From: Daphnia carinata
Taxonomy: Eukaryota > Arthropoda > Branchiopoda > Diplostraca > Daphniidae
Assembly: GCF_022539665.2 (NCBI RefSeq)
Contig: NC_081332.1
Location: 4,497,884-4,561,883 of the forward strand
Reading direction: 5' to 3'
DNA length: 64,000 bases
Made by a program: the position numbers and the translations under genes. Below the pieces are notes generated by a model. It was given only the letters and a program-made list of their open reading frames with translations. It was not told the origin of the DNA and ran no database searches. Each line of letters starts with the position of its first letter. The stretch's first letter is position 1. Below, piece after piece: positions 49,547-62,062 of the stretch.

Positions 49547-51286
49547 ACACACAGAAAATCCAAACAGACGGGGAAATCGACACGACCGGCAGCTGTTTTT
49601 CCCACGCGTTTCTACGTCGAGTTGGGCCGAAAAAAACAAACAAAACAAACTTAGCGCTGCGGCTGGGAATTTTTGTTTTTTCCCTCCCGTCTTCGTGAGT
49701 CTCTCCCATAAGCGACCGTTCAATTGTTGAATCAATCTTAGATTACACACCGATAGAGAGACGGGGGTGGGGGGAAAAATAGAAAGGCGAAACGAAAGAG
49801 GAAATCAAAAATGGCGGAATTTTACGTCAAGACTTTGAAAAAAAAAAAAAAAAAAAAGAATTTTCCTTATTGTGCGTGGTGTCGCCATTATGCTTTTGTA
49901 TTAGCCTTCGGATGGATGGATGACAATCGACGGTGTTGCCAAATAAGTTAGTTACGTCATTTGAATTTTTTTTTTTTGTTGTTGTTGTTGTTGTTCTCGT
50001 TTTGCTATTGTCGTTACCGATGACTTTCACTTTGACGTCTTTGGATAGCTGTCGCGTAATATCGATAGAATCAGCCAGTTACGGCCGACCGATTGCCAGG
50101 TATATCAAGCAACAGGCAAGAAGGTAAAAAAAAAAATGAAGAAAAACACGGACAAAAAAAAAAAAAACGGACTAATTATTGTATAGAATCGCCACAGCTG
50201 TCGAGACCTTGAGATCCATTGAGCTTAACAGTTGACTGGTTAATAGCTAGTGACGCACTTGCAACAATTTTTTTGTCGTTTTTTTTTTTCTTTTTGTGAC
50301 CATTGTGGCTGTTGCTGTGCTGTTGCTATCGTAAACGACTTGTCTTTAAAAAAACCCTCTCCCTTTCGACAATTACTAGCCCGACTGTTTGTTGTAGACT
50401 TCTCTTTGTCAAGTCAGGTCATGTTATATCGTCTCTTTTTTTAAAAAAAAAAAAGCTCTCCTTTTCCCCCCGCTTTCTGAAATGAAAACGACCACGAGTG
50501 AAAAAAACAAACGCAAAAGTGAGAGAAACAAAAAAACAAAAAAACAAAAAATGAGGAATAAATATCTCTCAGCTCAACGGGTAGTGGCTAAATTTAAATC
50601 CTCCCGCTGAGCTCGGGCGAGTTGCCACCAGGGCCAATATCCAATAGGACAACTACCGGCGACCCCCCGTCAACGCAAAAAAAAAAAAAAAAAAAAGAAG
50701 AAGAAGAAAAACATCTGACGGGTTTTCTTTCTTTTTTTTTTTTTTTTTTTCACCGAAACAACATACACGACAAACTATCGAGAATGAGTCTATGAGACGC
50801 TCGGGAATGTGTTCCTCTTTTTTTTTTTTTTTTTTTTTTTTCGAGTGACAAGCGAAAATAATAATAAAAAAAAAAGTCTGGGGACTATTCGACCCAACAA
50901 CAACAACAACAACCAGCGTGAAGAAAGAAAACGAATTTTGATGTTTCTTTTCTTTTTTTCTTTTTCAAAAATGGGAAAACCGATCCAAATATATCCCCGC
51001 CCGTTTCTGGAGAATCCAGGGTGCGGATTGTACCGATGAGCCTGACAACATTTTCCAGTTCTTTTTTTTTTTTTTGTTTTTTTTTTTGTTCTTTCCCTCC
51101 CGTCCCGTTTCTACGCGCGCGCTTGTGCCTGTGTGTGTGTGTTAAGTTGGTTATTTGACGTTGCGCATGTGACGGGATTGATTGGATGAACATGTCACTG
51201 CGATTGGCGGCAAATGACTCTTTCAGCGGCCGCCAAGGAAAGAGATACGTCGTTCTTTCGAATTAAAACAAAACAAAAACAAGGTA

Positions 51287-51320
<34 letters not shown>

Positions 51321-53423
51321 AAAAAAGAAGGCCATCCCCGAGAGAGGAGAACAAGTAGGCAGCGGGAGCAGAAAAGAAAGAGGAAAAATAAATAAACAGA
51401 TACGAAAAACTAGGACAAATAGAACCGACACTCCGAAAGCGCATAAAGATTTCAGAGTATTACGAGATCGAAACCCTCTCCAAGCGAAAAAAGAAAAGAG
51501 ATGTGTTTCACATGTGTCCGTTAAGAGGCTTAGCAGATCGCCACGCAAATGACCAAACCCACTCGCACTGTCTCATTACGTATTTATAGATCAAGAGCGC
51601 AACTTGTACATTTTTCAAAAATGTCAAAAAAAAAAAAAATAAATAAATAAATCAATAATAATAATAAAAAAAAAAATGAAAATCTTTTTTCTCGATTACG
51701 GAATAGGGAAATGGCAAGTCGGCTTTGTTTCTTCTATTCATATTTAGAACCCCCGCTCCCCAATCCCTTTTTGCTTTGCGTGTACGACGTTAGTGGAAAA
51801 GAGCAAGGCACCAAACAAGAGAGAGAGAGAGAGACGGCCATACAACGGCGAGTTCAGCGAGGTTTCATTTCCATCTCAAACGAAACAGAGAAAGAGACAA
51901 AAAGGGTAGCGGACTAACTTTTCTCGTTCTCCGTCGAGATTACAGACTAAAGGCAAAGGCAGAAAGAGGCGCACCGGATAAGATCCGAATAGATGGCGAT
52001 AGAGGATTGAACTTTTTTTTTTTTTTTCTTATTTGTAATTATTGACACTGGCCCCTCTGCTAAAAGCATCTGACCGCGCCGTCTTATTCAAAGTATCTTT
52101 TCTTCTCCATCTCCTTATAAAGAAGATGAAGTGAGCCGGATGCAAAAGAAAAAAGAAAGGAAAGGAAAGGAAAGGAAAGGAAAGGAAAGGAAAGGAAAGG
52201 AAAGGAAAAAAAAAAAAATAAAATAAAATAAAATAGGGGAAAGACGCCGGCCTGAACGACGGGCCGTGGGGAGTTTGGCAATATGCAGATCAGGTCGCCA
52301 TTGTTGGTTCTGTCATCCGATTCGGAGCGAGTTTTCTGAACGCATAATATCGTTTCTCTCTTCTTTACATTCCCCCCCCCCCCTTCTTCAATAAAAGGCC
52401 AAAAAAAAAAAAAAAAAAAAAGAAAAAAGTTTGTTCATTAAGATGGACCCTGATTGGAGAAAACGGAACCCACCGTTTCTCCCTCTCCGCTCACGCTGCT
52501 ATTCGAGATCGGGATAACGGAGGGTGGGGGGCAAAAGAAATGAACGAGTTTCATTTTGATGATACCCTCGACATTGGAACAAGGCGAACCAAAACTTTTT
52601 GCTGCTCTTCTTCTTCTTCTTCTTCTTTTTGATTCGACTCTTTTGGATATTTGCACGGGCTTATACAAGATGGACGGATGCCATTTGAAAGCAGAAAAAA
52701 AAAACAAAAAAAAAAACCGGGGCCGGCTGATAGTCAAATGCAAAAGACTTTTGCTTAAACTCCCCGACATGTCGGGGCGACAGCAGAAAAAAAAAAAAAA
52801 AAAAAAAACGAATCCTTGATTAAACCAACCCTCCCCCTTCCTCCCCCCCCCCCCCGCGAACTACACACACAGTTACACACTTGGAAATAGAAGGGGTTTT
52901 CTTTCGTTTTGCATCCGTTTGATACGGACGCGAGAGAATCTCGGCTCCGTTTGGCACACACTGGCTTCTCTAATATTTAAAGGGGGATAAGAGTGGCCTA
53001 CTTATTTCCATCTGTTTTTATCGGTGCTCATCATCATCGACGGGGCCTAAAAACTAGACGACGCCAGACGGGCCAATCAAGCCGCCCTTTTTTTTTTCCC
53101 TTTCGTCCCCACCCTTTTTTTTACAAGATAAACCTAACCATCGCTTCGGCATAGAAGAAGAATCGCATTGAAACGGAAGGAGATGGATCGAGATGCCATG
53201 GCTGGCGGCGGCCAACTTTTCACGACCCTTTTTCTTTTTTTTTTTTTTCTTCATAATTACCAAAGAAGAAAAAAAGGCAGCGCACATTGGGCTGATACAG
53301 TTAAGTAGCGAACAGTTGCTCGACAAAAGAATGGAGAAAGAGTAATCATCATTTGATTAGAACTCATTTCCTGGAGTGTTTAGGTCTCTTTCGCTTTTGT
53401 GTTGCCCTCGCACCCGCCGACTT

Positions 53424-53467
<44 letters not shown>

Positions 53468-53555
53468 CGTGGACCGCGAAACGACAATGTCTTCATCGTC
53501 AGTTTTAACAAGAAATAAAAATTTAAAAAAGAAGACGGTTTTTCTTTTCGACGCG

Positions 53556-53588
<33 letters not shown>

Positions 53589-55954
53589 GATAATGACGAC
53601 AATAAAAAAAAAAAAAAAAAACCGAAACGAATAGGAGTTGCTGCTGTGTGTGGTGCGGGGCTGCCGATATTTACCTTGTGGGAAACAAGAACGAGCAGGG
53701 GGGGGGGGAGGAAAAGAAAAAGGGAGGAATAAAAGATGATGGGGACAACAAAAGGTGATTAAGAAATGAAAAAGAAAAAAAAAGAGATACCGACGCCGCC
53801 GCTGCCACCTCGACATATAGAACGCACGCGTGTGTTCTTGGCGGTGGGATATCTTCATCTATCGGCTCCCACATTTTCTTCCTCAGTCGGTTCGTAACAA
53901 AAGCTACCTTGATCCCTCCCCCCCCCTCCTCCACTCCCTTTTTAACTCCCGGTCTCTCAGGGATTTTCTTGTTCGACGCGCATTTTTTGTTTTTTTTTTT
54001 TTTTTTTGGTTCAAAAATAATTATTTATATTTTATTTTTCCTTCATCGCCACAAGAAGAATGAAAAAAATGAAGACATAACGGCGGCGGCGGTGTCTCTT
54101 TTAAAGTTTCTTAGCCAACAAAAACAGTTGCGCATCGGCTAGTAGGAACGATGTTGGAAATAATAAAAATAATAAAAAAAAAAAAAAAAAAAAAAAAAAC
54201 CCAGCAAGCAGAAACAAGTGAAGTAGAGAGAAAATAGGGGGCAACAAAGTTAATCGACGCCGACAAAAGGTGTGCGACGCGCGCACAGCTTGCGGGATTG
54301 CGCGGCTATTGTCTCCGCACGGTGACATCGAAACTGACGTCACCCGCGGATGAAGATGCAAGTAGATCACAAGTCAAGCAAATCGCAAACGAAAAAAAAA
54401 CAGAATCTTTCTCCTATTTACAAAAATAGGAAAGAAAATACCGAAAAGACATTCCGATCGGCCATCATTTTCAAATTCAAAGTCATTTCACAACTATAAA
54501 AAAGAGGCGAAAAAAAAAAAATAAATAAATAAAAAATAAATAAATAAAAATTGCGGAACAAATACAGAGATACGTGTACGGGACTGTGAGACGAGGATGC
54601 GCTTGGCTAACGGACCGTACTGGCGTCCAATAGTCGAGTGCTTCGTCTCACCAGAAAAAAAAAGAAAATCGATTCCTGCCCATCATCATCAAAAAAAAAA
54701 AAAAAAAAAAGAAGAAGAAGAGAACCAACTGCTTCCTGAAAAGCGGAATGATAGTTGGAGGGTTGCTGTCATTTTTCGTTTTCCAAGAAGTTGATGATGA
54801 TGATGGACATGGGCGTCACCAATACGTGCATCCGTTCGATGTTTTTTTTTCTTTCTATTCTCTCATCCGCCGTCTGTCTCATGAACGGGAGACGGCGCGC
54901 CATGACCCACACACACAAATTGAACGGGAGAGACCACTGCCGCCACCAGTTGCCCCCGAGAGTCGATTGGCGACGGACAAAATAATCGACCTGACTACTC
55001 CTACCGCTATTACACACACACAGCCGCTGTGTACGCCGCCAGTCCAGGTCGAGACCTGTTGATCTACTGTTTGTTTTTTTTTTTTTTTTTTTTTTCTGGA
55101 ACAAAATGCCCTGCAGGAGCGATGGGATTGTTCACCTTCGATGCAATCACGTCTATTAAAAACACCCAAAATAAGAAGAAAAAGAAGAGTAACGAAAAAA
55201 AAAGGGGGGGGGGAAGGGAAGCAATGAGATAATGGGTCCGTGTTACTCTTCTTCTTTGACAGTCTCCTTTTCTTCTTCTTCTTCTTCTCATAGTCGATTA
55301 TTTCTTTGTGGCTATTGTGTGTTTTGTTGACTCCCGCTGGCAATGCTGCCAGCCATTTATTATATAAATGTGTCCCCCCCCCCCCCCACCTTTTTTCTTT
55401 CTCTCCATTTTTATTGGTTTTATTTGAAATTTTCTTCTTTTTTTTTTTTTGGTGGGGCGGCTTTGGTGCCATTCGCCAGCCGACTGTTTTTTTTTTAATT
55501 GGTTTATTTTCTTTCTTTGGTTGTGTGTATAACAGACGATCACGAAGACCCTTTTTTTTTGCGGTTTGGCGGGACTTGTTTCATTTTTAACCGCTGGTAT
55601 TTTTCTTCTTTTCTGTTGTACTACCAATTCGACGGGTGCAAGAGTAATAAAGCTTCATTTCCGTTCCATAAGCGGGCACGACACGTACACACACACACAC
55701 ACACGTAGACTGGCTTGTGTATACCGGTCGTCAGGTGATGATGATGATGATGATGAAGGAGAGGAACGAAAGCACCAACACAACAACGGCCAACAACAAA
55801 AAAAAATAAAAATAAAAATAAAAATCTAAAATGATGGGGGTAAAGGCGGGGCTTGCGGCCTCCCGGCGTCTTCCAGATATATAAACGACGCATAATAAGT
55901 ATAACTTCTTCTCCAGCAGAAATAAAGAGAACACATTCGGATAAAAGAGTTGCA

Positions 55955-55985
<31 letters not shown>

Positions 55986-56379
55986 GAAAGAGAGATAATA
56001 ATATCATAGTGTGGGTCGATAGTCAAATGCTGCCGGGAGCATTAAAAAAAGAAAAGAGTTCCTACATCGAGCGGGCGATGAAGGTTTTGACCGTGGGAGA
56101 ATTCGACGGAGCCAAACGAAACGGCGCAAAAACCCTGCCGCCACCTCTACACACTGAGAGGTCGTCCTCATCTTCCAGCTCCTCTTCTCCTCTTCTTCTT
56201 CTTCTTCTTCTTGTTATTATTATTATGATGATGATTTCTTGTTCCCCCTTCTCTTCTTATTGCCATCTTTTTTTTTAAACTTCGAAATGCGGTGATAGTG
56301 TGTGGTAGCTTCTTGTGGTTCTGGTTCAATCGCTCTTTATTTTCATTTCTTTTCTCGAAAACTTATTACCCGAACAAGG

Positions 56380-56412
<33 letters not shown>

Positions 56413-58200
56413 CCATTCGAAAATGATTGCATCAAACACACACACACACAAAAAAGTGGCATTGCCATTGAAAGAAAAGGTTTTTTTTTTTTTTTCTTTT
56501 AAAGATCATGGAGTCACCACACAACACGGCAGTGATTAGCGGTTTGACTGGCACTTTTTATGAAAGATGAAGAAAAAAGAAAGAAATGGTTTGAAACCAG
56601 TCGACCAAGAGAGCGCCAGGGTGCCGACTGATGTGTGTGTGTGTGTGTCTCTTTGTACTGTTTGTAACCCACAAATAAAAAGGAGAACAGAAATATTGTC
56701 CGGCTAAGGCAAAGCTCATTTGACTGGAAAACGCCGAAAATGTGTGTGTGTGTGTGTGCGAGTCTGGCAGCGGTCAATCATTTCAAATTTTCCTTTGCTT
56801 CCCCCGCGCTTCATCTCCTTTTTTAGTTATGTATCAGATCGTTCTCAGTAAACTTTGATTGCTCCTTTAAAAAAAAAAAACCAAACGCGAGCGAGGAGGT
56901 AAAAAAAAAAAAAAAAAATGGCAGGTAAATCAAATGAAAAAAAGAAATGAGAAATAAATGCAAGAAAACTCTTGTACGAACAGACATGGATGCATAAGAA
57001 TGATTTCCCCCCTCTGGGCGCTCTATATATTATCGTTCTCCCCCCTTTTTTTTTTTTCGCTTTTTCTGCCCTGTGTTTACGAAAAAGAGACGGAACACAA
57101 TCGGGAAAGTCCAACCCACACAGCCCAAGAAAAAAGAAAAAAGAAAAAAGAAAAAAAACTAAAACAAGTGAAAATCCTTTCGCTATACCTATAATCTATA
57201 GCAATATATGTTGGCCTGCTCGTTTCATTTCCCTTGCCGTCTAGACCGAAAAACATCAAGAGCGCAACAATTTCTATAAGAGGCTACACATGAAAAAAAA
57301 AAAAAAAAAAAGACGAGCGCAACAGGTTGGTTTTTTTTTTTCTTTTTTTTTTGCTGGGCGCTTGCCCAGTCAGCCGTTGAATACGGCCGATAAGTCATCC
57401 ACGCACACACAACACAGCTCTCTCTCTCTTTCTGTAGACTTCTTATCTCTTCACTCCATTGCTTCGCAACGGAATAATGGGCTTATAATTACCGCGTTTC
57501 AGGTAAACCTCGAGCCATATGCGAGTCAGTCCCCCCCCCTCCTCTCAATACATCGGCCTTCTTCGAACGTTAGACTTTTGAAACGATGAGAAAACGACAT
57601 CTGCTCTATCGAGAAATAAGAAGAAAAAAAAAATGTGAAAAACCACAAAAGGTCGAGCAAAGTATATGGCAAACACGCACGCTCACGGTCCCCCCCCCAC
57701 TCCCGATGAATGGCGTTCAGGTTGACTGACGCAGTCTTGCGGCTTCTTCCCTTTTTTTTTTTTTCCTAATTCTTATATTCTTTTCACAAGTAAAAAAAAC
57801 ATACTTCACAGGATGATGGAGAACGTCCAGCAGTAAGTAGTCGTACTACCGTAACATTCCTCCTTTATGGCCCCAACGTTGCAACACACGCATCGATATA
57901 TACACGAGTTAGAAAGAAAAAAAAAAAAAGAGAAAGATTACGAGACCGTGGCGTTAAGGAAAAATCCAGAAGGAAAAGAGAAAAAAAAAAAAAAAAAACA
58001 AGCGACAGATCCAATCAAAAACGCTCATTTTGTTCGGCCAAGATTCCCTTCGCTAAAGAAATATCAAGAATTCTTCTAATGAAATATCGGGACAAGACAA
58101 GAAGGACGCAGAGGGGGGGGGAGGGGAGGAGAAAGACTATGAATACCAAGCTGTGTGTGTGAGTGTGTGACAGAGACAAGGTATAGACGCAAGTTTTCAA

Positions 58201-58237
<37 letters not shown>

Positions 58238-59466
58238 GACTCCCAAAAGTCCTATCAGATCTTGTCCGACAGAAATGACAGGCTTTAAACTAGACGAATG
58301 AGGAGAAGCAGGAGATGGGGGAGAGAGAGAGAAAGAGAAGAGAGAAATCCCGTGTTTCTGTGGGACCCGAAACATGAGCGACCCGGCACTATCCACTACA
58401 CCACTCTCCTGATTCCGAAAGGGCCTCAAATCATCAGCGGTTTGACAAAAGCTACCTAGTAAGAAGAGAGGTGGGGGGGGGGGGGGGACTAGCTTTTCTT
58501 TTTCTTTTTTTTTCAATCTCAACTGTGGAAAAAAAATAAAAAAATAAAAAAATAAAATAGGCACGAAAGGACACCCGAAAAAAGAAAGAAAAATCAAACA
58601 AACTTTTGGTCCTCCTGTCTCAAGTCCTTGCACAGATGGTACCGTCAGAAAAAAACAAAACAAAAAAACAAAACAAAACAAGGCCAGTCGCCCAATTTGA
58701 ATGGGACGTGATGGGAAGACAACACCGCAAAAGAATCCGAGAGCCCTGCCTTTTCGAAAATGTTTTTTTTTTTTTTTTCTTTCCCTATTTAATTTTCTTT
58801 TCTTCTCTCTTGATGGCTTGTCAATATCACAGAGGCCCCCCCCCCCTAAACTCTGTCCCCGTTATTCAAGAGCGACAGGCAATGACGAGCAAACGGAGAA
58901 AACACGTGAACATTGTTCGAAAGGAAAAGAGGCCTTTTCTTCTTCTTCTTCTTCTTCTTCTTCTTTGCCTGACGAGTTTCCCAAACGGGCAAGAGATCAG
59001 ACATAAGAAGAGACTAATAACAACACATTTTTACCAATCGACCTTCTTTTTTTTTTTCTTGTTCGCCCTCCTTTTTTGTTGGCCTCAGAGTCCTCGGAAC
59101 GATGTAACTTGTCAACTGCGTGCCTCATCACTTCATTAGAGATTTTATTTAGTTATTTTTTTTTTTTTCAAAGTATTTTTGGTAGAGAGGCGTAAAACAA
59201 AAGAACAACCCAAATGAAAAAGTCTAAACGCGGCAATATTCCAGCTAATAAAAAATCATCAACGCTGTTTTCATTTTTTGTTTGTCTTGTTTGTTTTTCT
59301 ATTTTGAAGGTTGGCATACCGAGGCTGAAGGCACACAAAGACTTGGAACTCATCCCACAATGCCGGAAAGAAAGAAAGAAAGAAAACGTACATGTTCCAT
59401 CTTTTCTCCCGAGTCTCTTATGCCTTTTTGTTTTATTCTTCAACATTTTATTCAAATGAATTCGGC

Positions 59467-59497
<31 letters not shown>

Positions 59498-59700
59498 TAG
59501 AAAAAAGAAACGAAATGAAACACCAGGATGCGGTTGGCGGCAATATATATAGCCCAGTCGGAATGACAACATTTAACCTGTAACAGTAGTGACGGGTTCC
59601 TGCCGCACACCTGGCCTCCGCCTGCCTTCTGCTTCTTCCTAATGCTACGCTCTTCCTCTCTCCCTCCTCCCTCATACATCCACACTAGTAGGGCTATGTG

Positions 59701-59743
<43 letters not shown>

Positions 59744-60562
59744 TAGACAACCAGTGATGGTAATCTCCTCCATCGTGGATGATTAATCATCAAGCAAAGA
59801 GAGAAGCCAAAAGGGCTCGGCTTTGGTTTGGGTCGGAATGCCTTGAGCTGAATTGACAACAAGTTGGAAAAAGTGAAGATAAAATAAACAAAACAAAAGA
59901 ATCTCGCTGGCCTATAAAGAAAATGAAGAAAAGAAAAAAAAAAAAAAAAATGCCCGTCTGTGTCACCATCGGCCGTCTCACACACAAATACAAACGTAAT
60001 TTTTCTACTCGTTACGCGCGCACGCATCAATGTTTGCATATTGACGAACGATCACCAAACACGAAGCGCTTCGCAATCGATAGCGAACGAACGACGAAGA
60101 AAAGAAGCCTACAGAGAACCGCCGCTTTCATTAATTGGATCAAATTCATCGGCCGACTAATGACTTTTTCCTTTTTCTTTTTTTTTTATTCACCCTTCAA
60201 ACTTTCCCATTTCTCATTCGCTCGTCTTCTCAGATTTTTGTTTTAAAAAAGGAAGTAGAATTTTCTATAGGCCAACTTTTTTCGGGAGGGGGGGGGGGAG
60301 TTCAAATCACCGTCGCTCCGCGTTTTCAAAAAAAAAAAAAAAAAAAAATCAAAATAAAATACAATCGATGCTCATATTCACCGAATACATACAATATATT
60401 AAGAAGCCCGCCCTGATTAATGATCCAAAGCCATTGCCGGTACTCGGCGCCAAACCAATGACGCACGTTGATCATCGTTTTTTTTCTTCTTCTTTGAATC
60501 ATAAAAATAATCGAATCGCGATCCGCAGCACAAGATCCACATACCCACAAAAAATCCCACCA

Positions 60563-60593
<31 letters not shown>

Positions 60594-61392
60594 CAAAAAA
60601 AAAAAATTTAAATAAAGGGGTTTCCTACCTTTGCGAGGAATCAGAGATTTGAGGAGGAGGATGGCGGCCTCGTCGCAGGCCCACGCGTGCATCTTGCGGT
60701 AAGAGTCGCGGCCTTTCTCCGTCAACTTGTCCCACGGTTTCGGCTTGGACAGGAGCTCAGAGACGGTGCCCTGAGATAAGCCCAGCACGAACTTGGCAAA
60801 GAGACGCTGGCCAATGTTGTGCATCGAGAGGAGCTCGCGGACGCCGCGCGATATGGCCAAAGTGTCCAGCGCTTGGCTGGCGTAGCGCTCCATGGTGGCG
60901 CGCAGCATTTCCTGGAGCCGGGCCTCGAGCGGGTTGCTCTTGGCCAGCAGCGAAGTCAATCCTTCCGGTAGGGACATAAGCGAGGCCAAAGCGGCGGCTG
61001 ACGGCTCGCCGCCTTCGCTGCCGTTGCCCATTCCGCCGTTGCCGCTGCCCGGGCCGCCGAATCCCGGGTAGACGCCTCCGCGGGTGATGAACTCTTGCTG
61101 GAGCCGGGCAAGATGCGAATCTTCCCAGCTAGGCCAGCCCGGTAGTGTGGTAATACCGCAAGAATTGGGCGTCGACGCGTTGACTTGCTGCCCCTGCTGG
61201 CCGCTCGGCGTAGAAGGGCATCGGGGTGCCGTCGTTGGCGTAGTCGACGGCCCGTCGGCCGTCGTCGTTCTCGTCGGCGTCCGCTGGCCGAACAAGGTGC
61301 TGTTGTTTTCTTCCGCGCCGTTGTCGCTGCCCGGACTGGAGGCTCTGGCGCGATCGGGCGACGTCAAGCGTCGCTCTTGTTGTTGCTGTTGC

Positions 61393-61424
<32 letters not shown>

Positions 61425-61962
61425 CAGCTGTTGCTGCTGGTGGTGGCTGAGCATGGAAGCTTCGAGTGATCTCCGCCAGTGGAGCAGCATGTCCTCGTTG
61501 AAGAAATGTCCGAGCGACCCGAGGCCCAAAACCGGATGGAAGACGGGCGGCAGGTGTCGCGGACCGACCAGAGATGAGGCGCCGACGAAAGGCGAAAATG
61601 GCGGTGGCGGTCCGACGTGAGCGCCGACCGATGCCGACGCGGCCGCGGCGGCTGCTGCCGCCGCCGCCGCCATCGGGCTGTTCAAACCGAGTCTCGTCGA
61701 CGATGGCATGTCGTTGTCCTCGTCGTCGTCGTCGTCGTCCTCGATGTTGTTGTTGTTGTTGTTGTTGTTCGCGGAACGATCGCCTTGCTGGCAATCTGTC
61801 GCTTTGCTCTTGTTGTTGTTGTCGTTGGCCGTGCCGGCGTCGATGGCGCCGCTGGAAGACAATGCGGCCGGACCGGGCGATGCCGACGAGGAAGACGACG
61901 GTGGAGGTGATGGAGGTGAAGTTTCTTCCAGCGGAAGTGTCACTGTTTTCTCTTCTTCTCCT

Positions 61963-61998
<36 letters not shown>

Positions 61999-62029
61999 CA
62001 GACGATTTGCGGGAATGATGCAGACGAAC

Positions 62030-62062
<33 letters not shown>

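Larger units (their letters stand above)
45998..60628 (-). other. 14.6-kb Cut intron, simple-repeat-rich
   Basis: No conserved protein, tRNA or rRNA gene is apparent. The intron is dominated by poly-A/T runs often above 20 bases and C/G runs of 8-18, with many di- to pentanucleotide repeats. Long low-complexity reading frames (Lys, Phe, Ser runs) are by-products. A tRNA-like fragment sits at 58355-58405 and a TGACGTCA at 47964-47971. Large introns of developmental regulators often hold enhancers, but I cannot point to one by eye. Confidence 0.5.
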
